Assembly (NCBI RefSeq): GCF_021018895.1
Contig: NC_079380.1
Location: forward strand, 2,952,236 to 3,016,235
From: Seriola aureovittata
Taxonomy: Eukaryota > Chordata > Actinopteri > Carangiformes > Carangidae
Reading direction: 5' to 3'
DNA length: 64,000 nt
The notes under the pieces were generated by a model. It saw nothing but the letters and a program-made list of their open reading frames with translations. It ran no database searches and had not been told where the DNA came from. The translations under genes and the position numbers were made by a program. This document shows, in pieces, positions 1 to 10,090 of the stretch; the stretch's first letter is position 1, and the number at the start of each line of letters is the position of its first letter.

Positions 1-334
1 AGGTTTATTTTTGCTTTCTGAGCACACACTGGATAGCGTGTTGACAGGTAAAGGGAATCTGCAGCCATGTCTTTGGAGCCGTTCCCCCATGCCTCCTCTC
101 CAGGCATGTTTGTTTCTTCTCTTTCACTGTCTTGTGAGCCTCAGTTCACCACAGTCCTCTGGTGTACCTGGGCCTGAGACATCCCCAACATGTGAGTGAA
201 GTGTGTGTAAAACAGGACGTCATGCTGACTCGTCCAACAGGAGTTTCCGGGCAGCAGAGGCATCATAAAGCAGAGAATAATCCACTGTCGTGCTAAATTC
301 ATATAGTAAGTGCAAAGTTGGATGATTATTCTAT

Positions 335-409
<75 letters not shown>

Positions 410-1120
410 ACATATCACACAGTTATTAGTCCCATTATTAATATGAAAATGTTAATTGGTGCAGCTTTAAAAAGATCATTTGTACTAACTCCATTTGGAC
501 TTACGCACAATAAGAGTATGTGTGAAACTCTTCTTGTTCTTTCCTGTTCACATAATGCTTAACAAATGCGGTTGCTACTGACAACCACCAATAACTAAGT
601 TACTGAAGTACAGGCACAATGAATGATTTTAAAGGTCCGGGACTCGCCGGCTGCTGTGTGTTTATTTAAAAGGTGTGTTCTCTACAGCAGGTAGTTCAGC
701 TTGTTCAGCTGTACTGTCTCTAATGCTTTATTTCCTTGATGAGGTCATCAGTGGTGAGGTCAGGTTTTCTGTTGACTCATCTGACTCTGACTCATCATCT
801 CACATGACATTACACTCTTGTCAAAAACAGCACACTTCTCCACAATGCTAATTGTTACATTTACATTTTACAAATGAATAATTAGTAAAATCTTCATTTT
901 ATTCATAAACCTTTATACCTCTGTGGCATCTTGTGTGTGTGTGTGTATTTTAGTGTATGACAAACAGACTGTTGTGTGGCTTTGGAAACTAATTTCAACT
1001 AGAAGCAACTACTTATTTTAGTGCCATGCTGAAGTCTGATGACTTTGGAGATCCCCTGACTTTTCATTCCTCACTCCACCCTACACACGTGGTTTCAAGT
1101 TAAATGTCAAAGTGCCAAAA
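1..1120. other. Intronic/non-coding stretch
   Basis: Inferred interior of the large nfe2l1 intron. Holds an (AT)n tract at about 341-405 and, near 1025-1080, a short piece of a fish dispersed repeat (GATGACTTTGGAGATCCCCTG type). Nothing coding recognised. Confidence 0.4.
341..405. repeat. (AT)n microsatellite
   Basis: About 65 bases of nearly pure alternating A and T, one interruption near 377. Confidence 0.95.
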
Positions 1121-1797
1121 GCTGCAGTTCCTCTAACGACCACTAGAATCTGGCTCCAACAGTGAATCAATCCCCACAGACTCCCATGTTAAAATGTCCA
1201 ACTTTACAGCCAAAATAAACATGTTTACAGCCTGGTGCAAAAACGGTTTTGGTCTCTACAGTTAATTCCCTCCTTCATGACAACTATAACTCACCCGTTT
1301 ACATTTTATTAAGACTTAAAGATATGTAGAATTGAGGGTGTGTCGCTTCAACTGACAGGTGGGTGAGCGTATGCTTGCCACAAACCGGCACTGACCGATG
1401 TTTGGGCTCCACATACACCCCTCCTCTTGGACCATTTTTGGAGTTAGGCGGAGTCTGGCACTGCCAAGATGGCAACAGTGAGGCAGTTCACTGAGTATCA
1501 AAACTGCTCTTCAGGGGCGTCGTGTAGCGTAGTGGTTTAAGCAGGCGCCCCATGTGTAGAGGCTACAGTCCTCGCTGCAGTCGGCCCCGGTTCGAATCCC
1601 GCATCGGACGGCCTTTCACTGCATGTCATTCCCCCTCTCTCTGCCTCCCCGTTTCCTGTCACTCTCCACTGTGCTGTCCATTAAAGGCATAAAAAGCCCA
1701 AAAAAATATACTTTAAAAAAAAAAAAAAAAACTGCTCTTCAGAAACCTGTGGGTGACGCCACGGAGGCTACATCCATCTTTATTTACAGTCTATGTT
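1121..1797 (-). repeat. Dispersed repeat family A, copy 1 (split by a SINE)
   Basis: Read on the minus strand this shares long stretches with copies at about 30165-30375 and 55735-56010: the CATCTTGGCAGTGCCAGACTC block, GGGGATTGATTCACTGTTGGAGCC, and GTAAACATGTTTATTT. Copy 1 is the longest and is interrupted by a SINE at 1515-1728. No transposase-like frame is visible, so it is probably a non-autonomous element; class not determined. Confidence 0.75.
1515..1728 (+). mobile_element. tRNA-derived SINE with target-site duplication
   Basis: Shows an RNA polymerase III A-box match (TAGCGTAGTGG, 1525-1535) and a perfect tRNA-type B box (GGTTCGAATCC, 1589-1599), then a non-tRNA body with CATGTCATTCCCCCTCTCTC and an A-rich tail. 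It is flanked by a 14-base direct repeat AAACTGCTCTTCAG at 1501-1514 and 1729-1742. The uninterrupted site is seen in the related repeat copy near 30,225. Confidence 0.9.
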
Positions 1798-3025
1798 TGT
1801 CACTGTGAGCGTGTTAGCATGCAAGAATTAGCATTTAGCTCACATCCCTGCTGTGCCTCAGTGCAGCCTCTCAGAGCCACTAGAATAGCTGTAGTTTTAT
1901 CATCTCATTCATTTACAGTCCAGACTGCAAGTGTATGGACAGTTACACATTTTTTCTTCTTCAGGCTCTGAGCTCCAGCACATTCAATTAGAAATAAAAA
2001 TATTGGACATTGGACCTTTCAACACATCCCTTCAATGTGTCGGTTTCTACACAGAAGTTCTTCAGTTCAAGACCCCGCAGAATCAATAACTTAACTTGGT
2101 TTGTCAATAATAGTTTGGAACCATCGCCCCCTGCACTTTCCAGACGTAACTTTCCAAAACCAACAATCTGACGTCCATGCCCACTTCACACAGTGATCAG
2201 CCCCGTGTTGGGTGATGAGAAAGTGGGCAGGATTTGAGCTATTGCTACTCCCCCCTCCTCTTTGCAGCCTATGCAGTGTGGTCAGTCGGAACAGCTATGA
2301 ACTTGGTCTGACAACGTTTGTGGTCGGACAACTTGTATGAAACAGTCAACATGCTACTTCCCTGGCATTTAGTTCCTAGTTTAGTTTCTGAACTCAGTTC
2401 CTCAGGCACCAGACTTTCAGGTTGAAAAGGGGAAATATGGCAGACCTTAATAATAATAATAATCCTATGTTTTTGTTTCAGTCATAAAATTTACAATTCC
2501 TAGAAATTAAAGACAAGTGGGATTTGAGGGAAAATGTACACTGATGTTGCTTAGAGCTAGTAGTTGTAGCAATTTAGTCTTGGCTAAAAGACTATTTAAC
2601 ATGATAAAAGATCCTCAATCATTCGCTCCCGCTCTGATGTTGCACAAGAACATTGGCGAGCACGAATCCTTAAAAGTTATGAACCACAATGTGTGAATGA
2701 AACAGCTGTACCTCATTATCACGTAAAGCTCTGGGCTCCACAGATGGATCACGTCGCTCTCTCTCTACCGCAGCAGGAGCTCTCTCCAGCAGGGAGGGCT
2801 GGTCTGGACACTCCATGGGGAGAGGATCTGGCTCTCTCTGGACCAGCCAAGTCTCCAGCTCTGCGTGAGGAACCTGTGGAGAAAGGTATGAAGCATTTTC
2901 AAATTTGGCACGTTATTCTCATTGAGAAAAAAATGCTTATTACATTCATTGTCCCTATAATAGCTCACATGCTTCATTTCTTTAAGGCTAGGAGGGAAAA
3001 CTATTTAGAAACACAGACAGGTAGC
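1798..3025. other. Non-coding stretch between repeat A and piggyBac
   Basis: No recognised exon or RNA gene. Open frames at 1753-1971 and 2693-3124 show no domain-like composition, and the latter runs into the transposon end at 3030. Confidence 0.4.
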
Positions 3026-3029
3026 TTAA

Positions 3030-3088
3030 CCCTCCTGTTGTCCTCATTTTCTGTATACACCCTGTGTCCTCCGGGTCAAAATGACCCG
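3030..3088 (+). repeat. piggyBac terminal repeat and subterminal palindrome
   Basis: TTAA immediately precedes CCCTCCTGTTGTCCTC at 3030-3045; a 17-base palindrome lies at 3072-3088. This pair is typical of a fish piggyBac group. It marks the 3' end relative to the transposase gene. Confidence 0.8.
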
Positions 3089-3374
3089 TCTTCACTAAAC
3101 CCCCAATATAAGCAGCTTAATTGAATTTAAACACCAAATTTCATCTTGCTTGAAGAAACAACTTGTCATTCACCACAAAATGTGTGAATACCTGAGTTTT
3201 CCCTCTTCACTTGTATTTATATAGCTTAAGAAAAGAAAAAAAAAATGTGCAAAAAGGAGTGTTGAATGCATTTTTATTAATCCCAATGACTCAGTTTCTT
3301 TCTTTTCTTTCTCCAGTGAACAATTTAAGACAATGTACAATACAAATATATGAAAAATAACATAACCCATTCAA

Positions 3375-5101
3375 CTAATTAGCACATGTAGGGCAGTATG
3401 CAAGTGCACAGCCTTTGCAGATATATTTCTTACACCTGCAGCACACAGTATGTGTTTTACAGTCCTTCTTTTGAGGGCAGAACTGACATCTCTTCCTCTT
3501 ACTTGCCCTAGCTGGGGAAGTGGCTGTGGTAGCTGGATCCTCAGGTTGATCAGGAGCTCCTGCACTCTGAATAGCTTTCACAACTGCTGCTGAGGCTTCT
3601 GTGCGGGGCCTTCCTTCTTTCAATGAGTGGAATTACAAGTGCCTTTCCTAGCTGCTCCAGGAACACCCTCCTCTTGTTCTGCTTACGAGACATCCAGGTC
3701 GGGTTGATCTCTCTCCAAATCACAAAGGCATGGTAGGAGGAAACATCAATGATGTTGTGGAAGATGACCAGGGGCCAGCGGGCAGTCATCCTTCTGCAGC
3801 TGTATGTTCCAATCACCTTATCTAGGTTCTCCACACCTCCTTTGTTGCGGTTGTAGTCTAGGATGATGACTGGCTTCCTGTCCTCACGATCGCTAATGTC
3901 ACCGTCTGTGTGCAGTGTGCTCAGAAGAACTACATTCTTGTTTTTCTTTGGGAGGTAAGAAACTAGAGTGGTGGTGGGCATGAAGGCAAACTTTGATGAG
4001 AAGACCTCTCTCTCCTTTGATGCAAGCAGTGCAGGTGGGAGCTCAGGCTTGTTCTTTCGAACTGTACCAACCATGGTGATCTTCCTCTTCAGGAGCTGCT
4101 GTCCGAGTTCATAAGAGGTGAAGAAATTGTCACATGTCACATTGTGACCCCTCGGTCCCTCTGTCACATCAAGCACAACTCGCATCCCCTTGTTCTTCTC
4201 TGGGCATCCACTGGTCGGCTTCCCGGTATAGACTTACATTTTCCAAGCATAGCTTGATTTGGCATCGCAAGCCACCCATGACTTGATCCCATATTTTGCT
4301 GGCTTGCTGGGCATATACTGCCGGAAAGGACAACGACCTTTGGACAGAAGACATTAGCATCAGTGATTAGTATCAGTGTCACAGAAAACAGTCAAACAAA
4401 TCAATAGTGAAAATCACTTTTATTACAAATATGAAAATAGATTACCTCTAAATGGAACCAGTTGCTCATCCACTGTTACGTCAGGCCCTGGATTGTAGAG
4501 GTAGGGCAGCCGCTCCACCCACTTGTCCCAGACCTCTCTTATGGCTGCAAGTTTGTCTGTCACACGTCTTGCTGGTCTTGACTCACGGTCATCAAATCGT
4601 AGCAGTCTTGAGTAGGTGTGAAAGAGTTTGAGTGGCATTGTGGCTCGGAAAAATTGGCTTTCCACTCTCTGCATCCCATAGACTAGCTGCAGCCACACCT
4701 CGGGACCTGTACACACCGGCTAAGATTAGCAGCCCTAAGTAGGCCTGCAGGTCAGTCTCATCCATCTTTTTCCAGCTGTCTCCATATTTGCGAAAACCCT
4801 CCAGATTTGTCATCTCCAGGATTATTTTTTCTATTGCTGGTGTGATAAACAGGAAGAATGTAGAGACAATGTCATGGGCATGAGAAACGGCATACCTTGT
4901 GGGTCCTGGGGTCATCTTTATGACGTTTTGTTCTGCATGCCTGCCGTGTTGGTCATATGCTGCTGAGGACCATGTTATTTTGTCATTTTTTGAAAGGAAA
5001 GTCTCTCTTTCAGCTTCAGGGTTTTCTTCTTCTTCTGAAGATGATTTATCATGCTCTGGGTTGTATTCCTCCCCATCTTCTTCTTCTGATACATCCTCCA
5101 C
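3375..5101 (-). pseudogene. piggyBac (PGBD-like) transposase pseudogene
   Basis: Cut-and-paste transposase of the piggyBac DDD family. Order on the minus strand: acidic N-terminus (SEEEDGEEYNPEHDKSSSEE, near 5100-5040), dimerisation/core start (LILAGVYRSRG, SLWDAESG), RLLRFDDRESRP, LPYLYNPGP...VDEQLVPFRG, a 108-base intron at 4338-4445 (GT donor, AG acceptor), CPFRQYMPSKPAKYG, the first catalytic Asp in VACDAKSSYAW, the second in CDNFFTSYEL, the third in GGVENLDKV, and a C-terminal Cys-rich finger (CQFC...CCRCKKYICKGCALAYCPTC). Breaks: a 1-base length change in the A5 run 4649-4653, an in-frame TAA at 4236-4234 where the family has a Gln codon, and a frame change near 3605-3615. All three catalytic Asp codons survive but the reading frame does not. 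Confidence 0.88.
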
Positions 5102-5265
5102 TTCCTCTTCTGAATCAGAGTTGTCTTGCTGGACATCTGAAAGAATCTGCTCTAGACAGAATTCGGGGTCCTGTCATCTGCAGCACCTTTATAACCTCTG
5201 GAAATCCACAGAAAAAGAGCTCTGCAGTCTGTGAGAACGCCTTTGTGTTGTTTACGTCTGCTACT

Positions 5266-5376
5266 GTCTTGTTCACGTTTACTACTAATTGATCTGAGAC
5301 TGTTCATAGGCACAGCAGTCCGCGAGAAGACCACCTGATTTGTCTTGTTAAATTCTGCTACTGATTGATCTGAGAC
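5266..5376. repeat. 35-base direct repeat pair
   Basis: Two 35-base copies (5266-5300 and 5342-5376) agree at about 29 positions. Shared blocks are GTCTTGTT, CTACT and ATTGATCTGAGAC. They lie just upstream of the transposase frame, where piggyBac subterminal sites are expected. Confidence 0.65.
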
Positions 5377-5429
5377 ACATCTAAAACATTGTAACATTCT
5401 GTGGTGTGTAAATAACTCTGTGACCTTGA

Positions 5430-5795
5430 TTTCAACTCTTTTTTGCTGTCTGTATGTTACTTATGAAGCCACAGCCAGTAGCCTGTTAGTTTAGCTTAGC
5501 ACAAAGACTAGAAACAGCTAGCATGGTTCTGTCCAAAGGTAACAAAATTCCCGTTCAAGTTTGTCTAACGATCACAAACTAATATGTCATATCTTATTTG
5601 TTTAATTCATACAAAAGCTGCAGGGTAAAAATTAGCTTTAGAGGTGCTGGTAGGCAGATTTTGTTTCCTTGTTTCCAGGCGGAATGCTAAGCCAAGCTAA
5701 CCAGGTGCTGGCTGTAGCTTCATATTAAACAGACAGATATGAAAATGTTCTCAAGAAGACGAGTATCCAAAATATCAAATTATTCCTTTCATCCT
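5430..5795 (+). repeat. Dispersed repeat family B, copy 1
   Basis: Contains TTAGCTTAGCACAAAGACTAG, CTGTCCAAAGGTAACAAAAT and AGCTTCATATTAAACAGACAG. The same blocks, more or less decayed, recur at about 26695-26905, 34800-34965 and 50045-50160. Very common fish repeat by my recall; class not determined. Confidence 0.65.
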
Positions 5796-5953
5796 GAGAC
5801 TCTGGAGGAGGAAAGACAGAAAACACCGCATTTCTAAATTTGTGAGAGACTTGTGAAGCCTACGTTAAATAAAAGCTTTACATAGCAACAGTGAAACACC
5901 TAAAATTACCTTTGATTGGGAGTGTTGAGATAAAGATTTGCATGTTCTCCTAC

Positions 5954-6235
5954 CTGTACTCTGTCCAGAGAGCGGACCCAGCCTAGCAGCCTTCGTGCCG
6001 TGAAATACCCATCCGGGTCCACATTCTTGGGGTGCAGGCCATGGCCGTCCTCCAGGCGGTTGCGGAGGTTGTGAAATTGTGTCTGGGTCACAGCCGAGGC
6101 CGGACCCAGGATCATCTCATGCCAAGAGGGAGGCAGGTAGGGCTCCAGTCCCACGTCGACCTTCACTCCACAGAGGCTCAGCAGGATGGCCATCTGGATG
6201 AGGCCCTCTGTGAAGTATTTCTTTAGGTACAGCAT
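5954..6235 (-). CDS. nfe2l1: nfe2l1 first coding exon (partial gene)
   Basis: Encodes the N-terminal 94 residues of an NFE2L1 (NRF1/TCF11)-type CNC-bZIP transcription factor, which is anchored in the ER membrane, processed and sent to the nucleus to activate proteasome and stress genes. Visible features: MLYLKKYFTEG at the start, a hydrophobic anchor at residues about 11-28 (ILLSLCGVKVDV), TQTQFHNLRNRL at about 50-61, and YFTARRLL followed by LDRVQ at the exon end. This matches the human NFE2L1 N-terminus almost residue for residue in layout. The exon ends at a GT donor (5953-5952) after a complete codon; an AG acceptor precedes it at 6285-6284. An ATG eight codons upstream (6259) is in frame but has a weak context (T at -3), whereas 6235 has ACCATGC and aligns with the mammalian start. 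The remaining exons (acidic domain, bZIP) are not in the window, so intron 1 exceeds 5.9 kb. Confidence 0.93.
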
Positions 6236-6677
6236 GGTCTTAAGTATGTCAGAAGACATACAAAGAGGTCACGAGGTGGATCCCTGAAACCCAAAGGGTC
6301 TAGGGTTCAGTTCGGTTACCACCGCGATGAGTGGTCCCAGTTGGGAAATTCTTAATTTTAATTTTTTATATTAAATTCTACTGTAAAATTGCTCAGTTAG
6401 GGAAGAATTAATAATGTACCCCTGAACAAGGCACTACACGGCTCCACTCTGTTAAAGTCGCTTAGTGTTCAATGGTAGTTTTGAAGGCGCTCTTTTCTTA
6501 TTGGAGCTGATTGTGATGGAAAAAATGTGAAACAATGTCTGGATGTGAAGGTTTCCCGTTCTCACAGGCTCATCCAAAACACGTCGGTCTTCATGGAGAC
6601 TCCACAAACGTTTCTTCCTGTGGATAAAGACATTCAGAGCAGAGAACTGACTACACAGGCCAAATATTACACAAAAG

Positions 6678-6742
6678 GGTTATTAGATTAGATTAGATTA
6701 ACTTTATTTATCCCACAACTGGGAAATTCATTTACCACAGCA
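6678..6742 (-). repeat. Retroposon 3' tail with GATTA repeats
   Basis: GATTAGATTAGATTAACTTTATTTATCCCACAACTGGGAAATTC reads, on the minus strand, as the usual end of a fish LINE/SINE (GAATTTCCC...GATAAATAAAGTT) followed by an (AATCT)n tail. A similar TTTATTCGTCCCAC piece occurs near 48140-48180. Confidence 0.5.
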
Positions 6743-7652
6743 GAAAATAAATATCTATAGAATAAAACATCTAACTCAGAATGTTAACATGGTTTAAACA
6801 AGCTATTTGTAAGTTTTCTCTGCTGCCAAACATGGTTTCTTGCCATGTGGAGGTGATTGTCGTCTGACATGAGCTTTGGTCATGGTTGCGTTCACAGGAA
6901 AGAGGACAGGAGGTTATAATATGTCCTCTGAGCAGTGCTACATCTTCAGGGCAGACTGGAGGCCAGAGTGAGTCTCTATCGGAAAGTGAGCTTGTTGGTT
7001 AGATTTCTAACTTTAGAAAAAGAAAAGACATGATAGGGAGACAGCTGTTCGTAAGTAAAGGAATGAAGTTTGCTGAACTCGCGTGTCTGCTAGACTGGTA
7101 AGTAAACAGCTGCTAACACTAATGTTAGCTATGTAGCAAAAGCAAAACTTACAAATAGCATCTTTAATGTTTTGCACTAAGTATGGTTTTCTCTTAATCT
7201 GATCATTAGTTTCACATGTTTGACCAGCAGTCTAAAGATATTCAGTGTCTATCACAGAAAACAGGAAAGCAACAACTCTTCTTGTTTGAGAAGTTTAAAT
7301 TGAAGTTTAGAAAGATCACAAGAACATGAATAAGCAAACTTGTATTTTTACACTGTGGCTCTGCTACTTTTATTTAAGGATGTGCATCCTTGCTCCCATT
7401 GCTCCTGCTATTTCTTCAGCTACTGCTGCTGCTACTACAACTATACTACTTTCCTGCAGCTGTGTAACTACAGCTGTTAGCCCACAGTTATCGCTAATAT
7501 GACAGTATAATGACACTGCCACCACTGTGCTAATGATAATAATAACAGCATTTCAGTTATCAGCTCTAATCTTCTATTGTCAGAGTGGCCTGACCTGCAG
7601 AAAGGCAGCAGTTAAGAGGTTTGACAGTTTGTGTGAGGAGATAAGGCAGATA

Positions 7653-7654
7653 TA

Positions 7655-7690
<36 letters not shown>
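7653..7690. repeat. (CA)n microsatellite
   Basis: Nearly pure CA tract; one TA interruption at the 5' end. Confidence 0.95.
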
Positions 7691-7692
<2 letters not shown>

Positions 7693-8184
7693 GCACCACT
7701 CTCAGAAACTTCGACCTACTTCTAGAAAGGGTTTGGTAACCACCTGCCTGCCCCGCTCTGCCTGCATTACTCACTGCAGCCACATGATGTAATTGCCAGT
7801 GTTTGCCTGGAAATAAAAACCTCTCCCTGTCTCCTCCCTCCTAACAGTCACTGGGTTTACTGTGGTAAAAGAAACTGCAAAAACGGTGGAAGTTTGAAAC
7901 TTTTCAACACCACACATTACATAAGACAAACTGTACAGAATATTCATATTTCTACAGTTCATCTGATCTGGTCAAGTGTTATCTTATACTGTGTGGTAGT
8001 GAGGAAATGAGCACTGCTAAATGGTAACATCAGTGCAGGTGGATGCTACAGAGAACATATGAGTCATTTATCCCAAAGAAAACTGGCTTTATTCATGTAA
8101 ATTGTTGTGTACTGTTTGTAGTGTATGTTTTAATTATCTCTCAGATGGGCAAATGTGTACTATATGTGGTCAACAGTGGCGCAT

Positions 8185-8590
8185 GATGTGTTCAGATCCT
8201 TTACTTTAAGTAGGAGCACCACCACAGTGGGTCAATGCAAGTAAAAGTCTTATTTTGAAAATGTTATTCAAAGTACTGAAGTAACAAAATGTATAAAAGT
8301 AAAAAGTATGAAAAGTACTAAGTAGTAGTAATGATAGTGCAGAAAATTAACTGTACTTTTATAGATTATTATAACTGATAGCATCTTCCTGTTGTAGGTG
8401 GAAGAGGAGCTCATTGAACTATTTATATATCATCTGGTCAGTCTATAACAATGCATCATATACAAGCTTATCATATATTATGTAAGCAAATGTATGTATT
8501 TCAAAATGTAAAATGGTTATCCACTGAATAGTACAAGTACAAGTAACATACTTCAAATGTATATTCCCATATTCTGTACAATCCACCACA
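8185..8590 (+). repeat. Dispersed repeat family D, copy 1
   Basis: Characteristic runs such as CAGATCCTTTACTTTAAGTA, AAGTACTGAAGTAAC and AGTACAAGTACAAGTAACATAC. Comparable sequence occurs at about 23710-24560 and 39065-39465. This resembles a very common teleost non-autonomous element (AGTACTTAAGTA motif); assignment to a superfamily is not attempted. Confidence 0.6.
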
Positions 8591-9176
8591 CGTGGTCCAG
8601 CACTGTATAATGCTCTATGTCTGAAGTTTATGCAATTACTAGTATATTTGTCCAGTCCACCTAACCTGTCTATATAACTATCGCTCTGTGTGGATCTTCT
8701 CTTATAGTTGTCATGTTTCCTGTTGTTGCCCTCGCGCTCTGTGTGTGTGTGACTTTACAGGAAATCTGCATCAGCTGGAGCAATAAGTTACACAATGTTT
8801 ACATCATCTGATACTGAACAGATAGTTGAGCTGTAACACACTTCTACAGGGAAGCGACAAAAAATATATTACACAACGACTGGAAGCAGAGAAAATACCG
8901 CTGTACGACACTTACAAAAAATACTCAAAGAAAATGATCAGTGTAAACTCTAAAGAAAAACCAAGACAGACAATAACAGGAACATTACAGGACATTATAG
9001 AGACTCCAGTGACGATAACAGACTCCAAAATCACTGTTGAGCAACCGCTCCTGAAAACAACAGGGTCACAGGAACTGATTTTATGTTATGATAAATAACA
9101 AAGCGCTTTTAGGTTCATTATTAATTCACCCCTTGAGTTTAGAAGAATATTATAAGAATATAGGTGTGAGTCTTAC

Positions 9177-9265
9177 CAGGCGTGACTGTTCAGTGTGCAG
9201 CGGTGGGTCAGAGTTGCAGTGGATTTAACACAGCGACGCGTCCCGACGTCAGTTTGTCTTCTGGG
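9177..9265 (-). other. nfe2l1: Probable nfe2l1 5' untranslated exon
   Basis: On the minus strand a good splice donor (CCTG|GTAAGA, exon end 9177) lies about 85-90 bases downstream of a TATA box. With the acceptor at 6285-6284 in front of the nfe2l1 coding exon this gives a simple non-coding exon 1 and a 2.9-kb 5'UTR intron. The start near 9265 is inferred from TATA spacing only. No transcript evidence is available. Confidence 0.5.
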
Positions 9266-9290
9266 CTGAGCTGGACGGGAGGGTGGGACG

Positions 9291-9300
9291 CTTTTATAGA
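9291..9300 (-). promoter_or_regulatory. TATA box of putative nfe2l1 promoter
   Basis: Minus strand reads TCTATAAAAG, followed by a GC-rich stretch containing GACGTC (CRE-like core) at about 9244-9249. Its position upstream of the candidate 5'UTR exon suggests a TATA-type core promoter for nfe2l1. Confidence 0.45.
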
Positions 9301-10003
9301 AGCTTGACGTAGACTCCTCCCCCAAGGCAGCAAAAAAAGGGAAGTGTGAAGGGAAGGCGGGCTATATAACAAAATATAAATTAACTTTCCTTTTCCTTCG
9401 TCGCCCACCTCACTTCCTTCCCTTTCCTCATCACTGATTGGCTCGTTTTCGCCCTTACTACCCCTCATTTACCTGATTGAGTTCACCTGAGCATTACAAG
9501 GTTGTTTAAAGACTTCACTCTCATCCATTCATCCCTTTTCACCTTCTGCATGAGGTGGCAGCTCTTCATGTGCCTCTTTATTTCTTATACTTTGTCCGTG
9601 TCAGTCTCTGAGAACTTTATTTATCCTCATTTCCTTAAGGACATCTGAGTCTACATGATTTATTGTCTTAGTTCAATCTTTCTCTCTCTAATCTCTATTT
9701 GTTTATTTCAGAAGCAGCAGCCCATGTGTTCTTCCCCTTGTTTAAAAATAGTTTTATGAGACTTGAGAATAAACCTTTGTCAGAGGTTGATGTGTCATGG
9801 CCGTTTCCTCTCCGTGTTTTCCAGAACAAAACCCCATGGTCCTTTTCATTTTCTTCCTACTCAACACTAAACAGTGTATATACAGCACATACTTATATCA
9901 TATAAAGCCTATACTTAATGTGTTACTTAAAGAACCAATACAACAGTGTAAAGATATTATTACAAATAGAAGTTCAGCTTCATGCAGTTAAATGGAAATC
10001 ATG

Positions 10004-10004
10004 T

Positions 10005-10090
<86 letters not shown>
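10004..10090. repeat. (TAGA)n microsatellite ending in (CAGA)n
   Basis: About 18 TAGA units followed by three to four CAGA units. Confidence 0.95.

Larger units (their letters stand above)
3030..5400 (-). mobile_element. piggyBac DNA transposon, degenerate
   Basis: The element begins (its 3' side) at a TTAA target (3026-3029) followed by CCCTCCTGTTGTCCTC, a piggyBac-type terminal repeat, and a subterminal palindrome CGGGTCAAAATGACCCG at 3072-3088. The transposase gene occupies 3375-about 5150 on the minus strand. The matching terminal repeat at the high-coordinate side was not found; the boundary near 5400 is approximate. It sits inside an nfe2l1 intron in the same orientation as the gene. 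Confidence 0.85.
6284..9176 (-). other. nfe2l1 5'UTR intron (inferred)
   Basis: No coding exon recognised. Contents: an (ATTAG)-type retroposon tail at 6678-6742, a (CA)n tract at 7653-7690, and an AGTACT-rich dispersed repeat at about 8185-8590. A plus-strand open frame at 8826-9098 has no ATG at its beginning and no recognised homology. Confidence 0.4.

Noticed and set aside
1525..1599. tRNA gene with A and B boxes
   Set aside because: Does not fold as a full tRNA from sequence inspection and is followed by a SINE body, A-rich tail and target duplication.
1..5953. Second coding exon of nfe2l1
   Set aside because: Searched the minus strand for the segment following LDRVQ and the acidic/bZIP regions; nothing comparable was found, so later exons are taken to lie outside the window.
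8826..9098. Open frame of about 90 codons in the nfe2l1 5'UTR intron
   Set aside because: Starts with TTG, has no recognised domain, and lies opposite to the inferred gene; composition is simply A-rich.
9208..9468. Minus-strand frame over the nfe2l1 promoter
   Set aside because: Overlaps the TATA box and the inferred untranslated exon; no homology to a protein.
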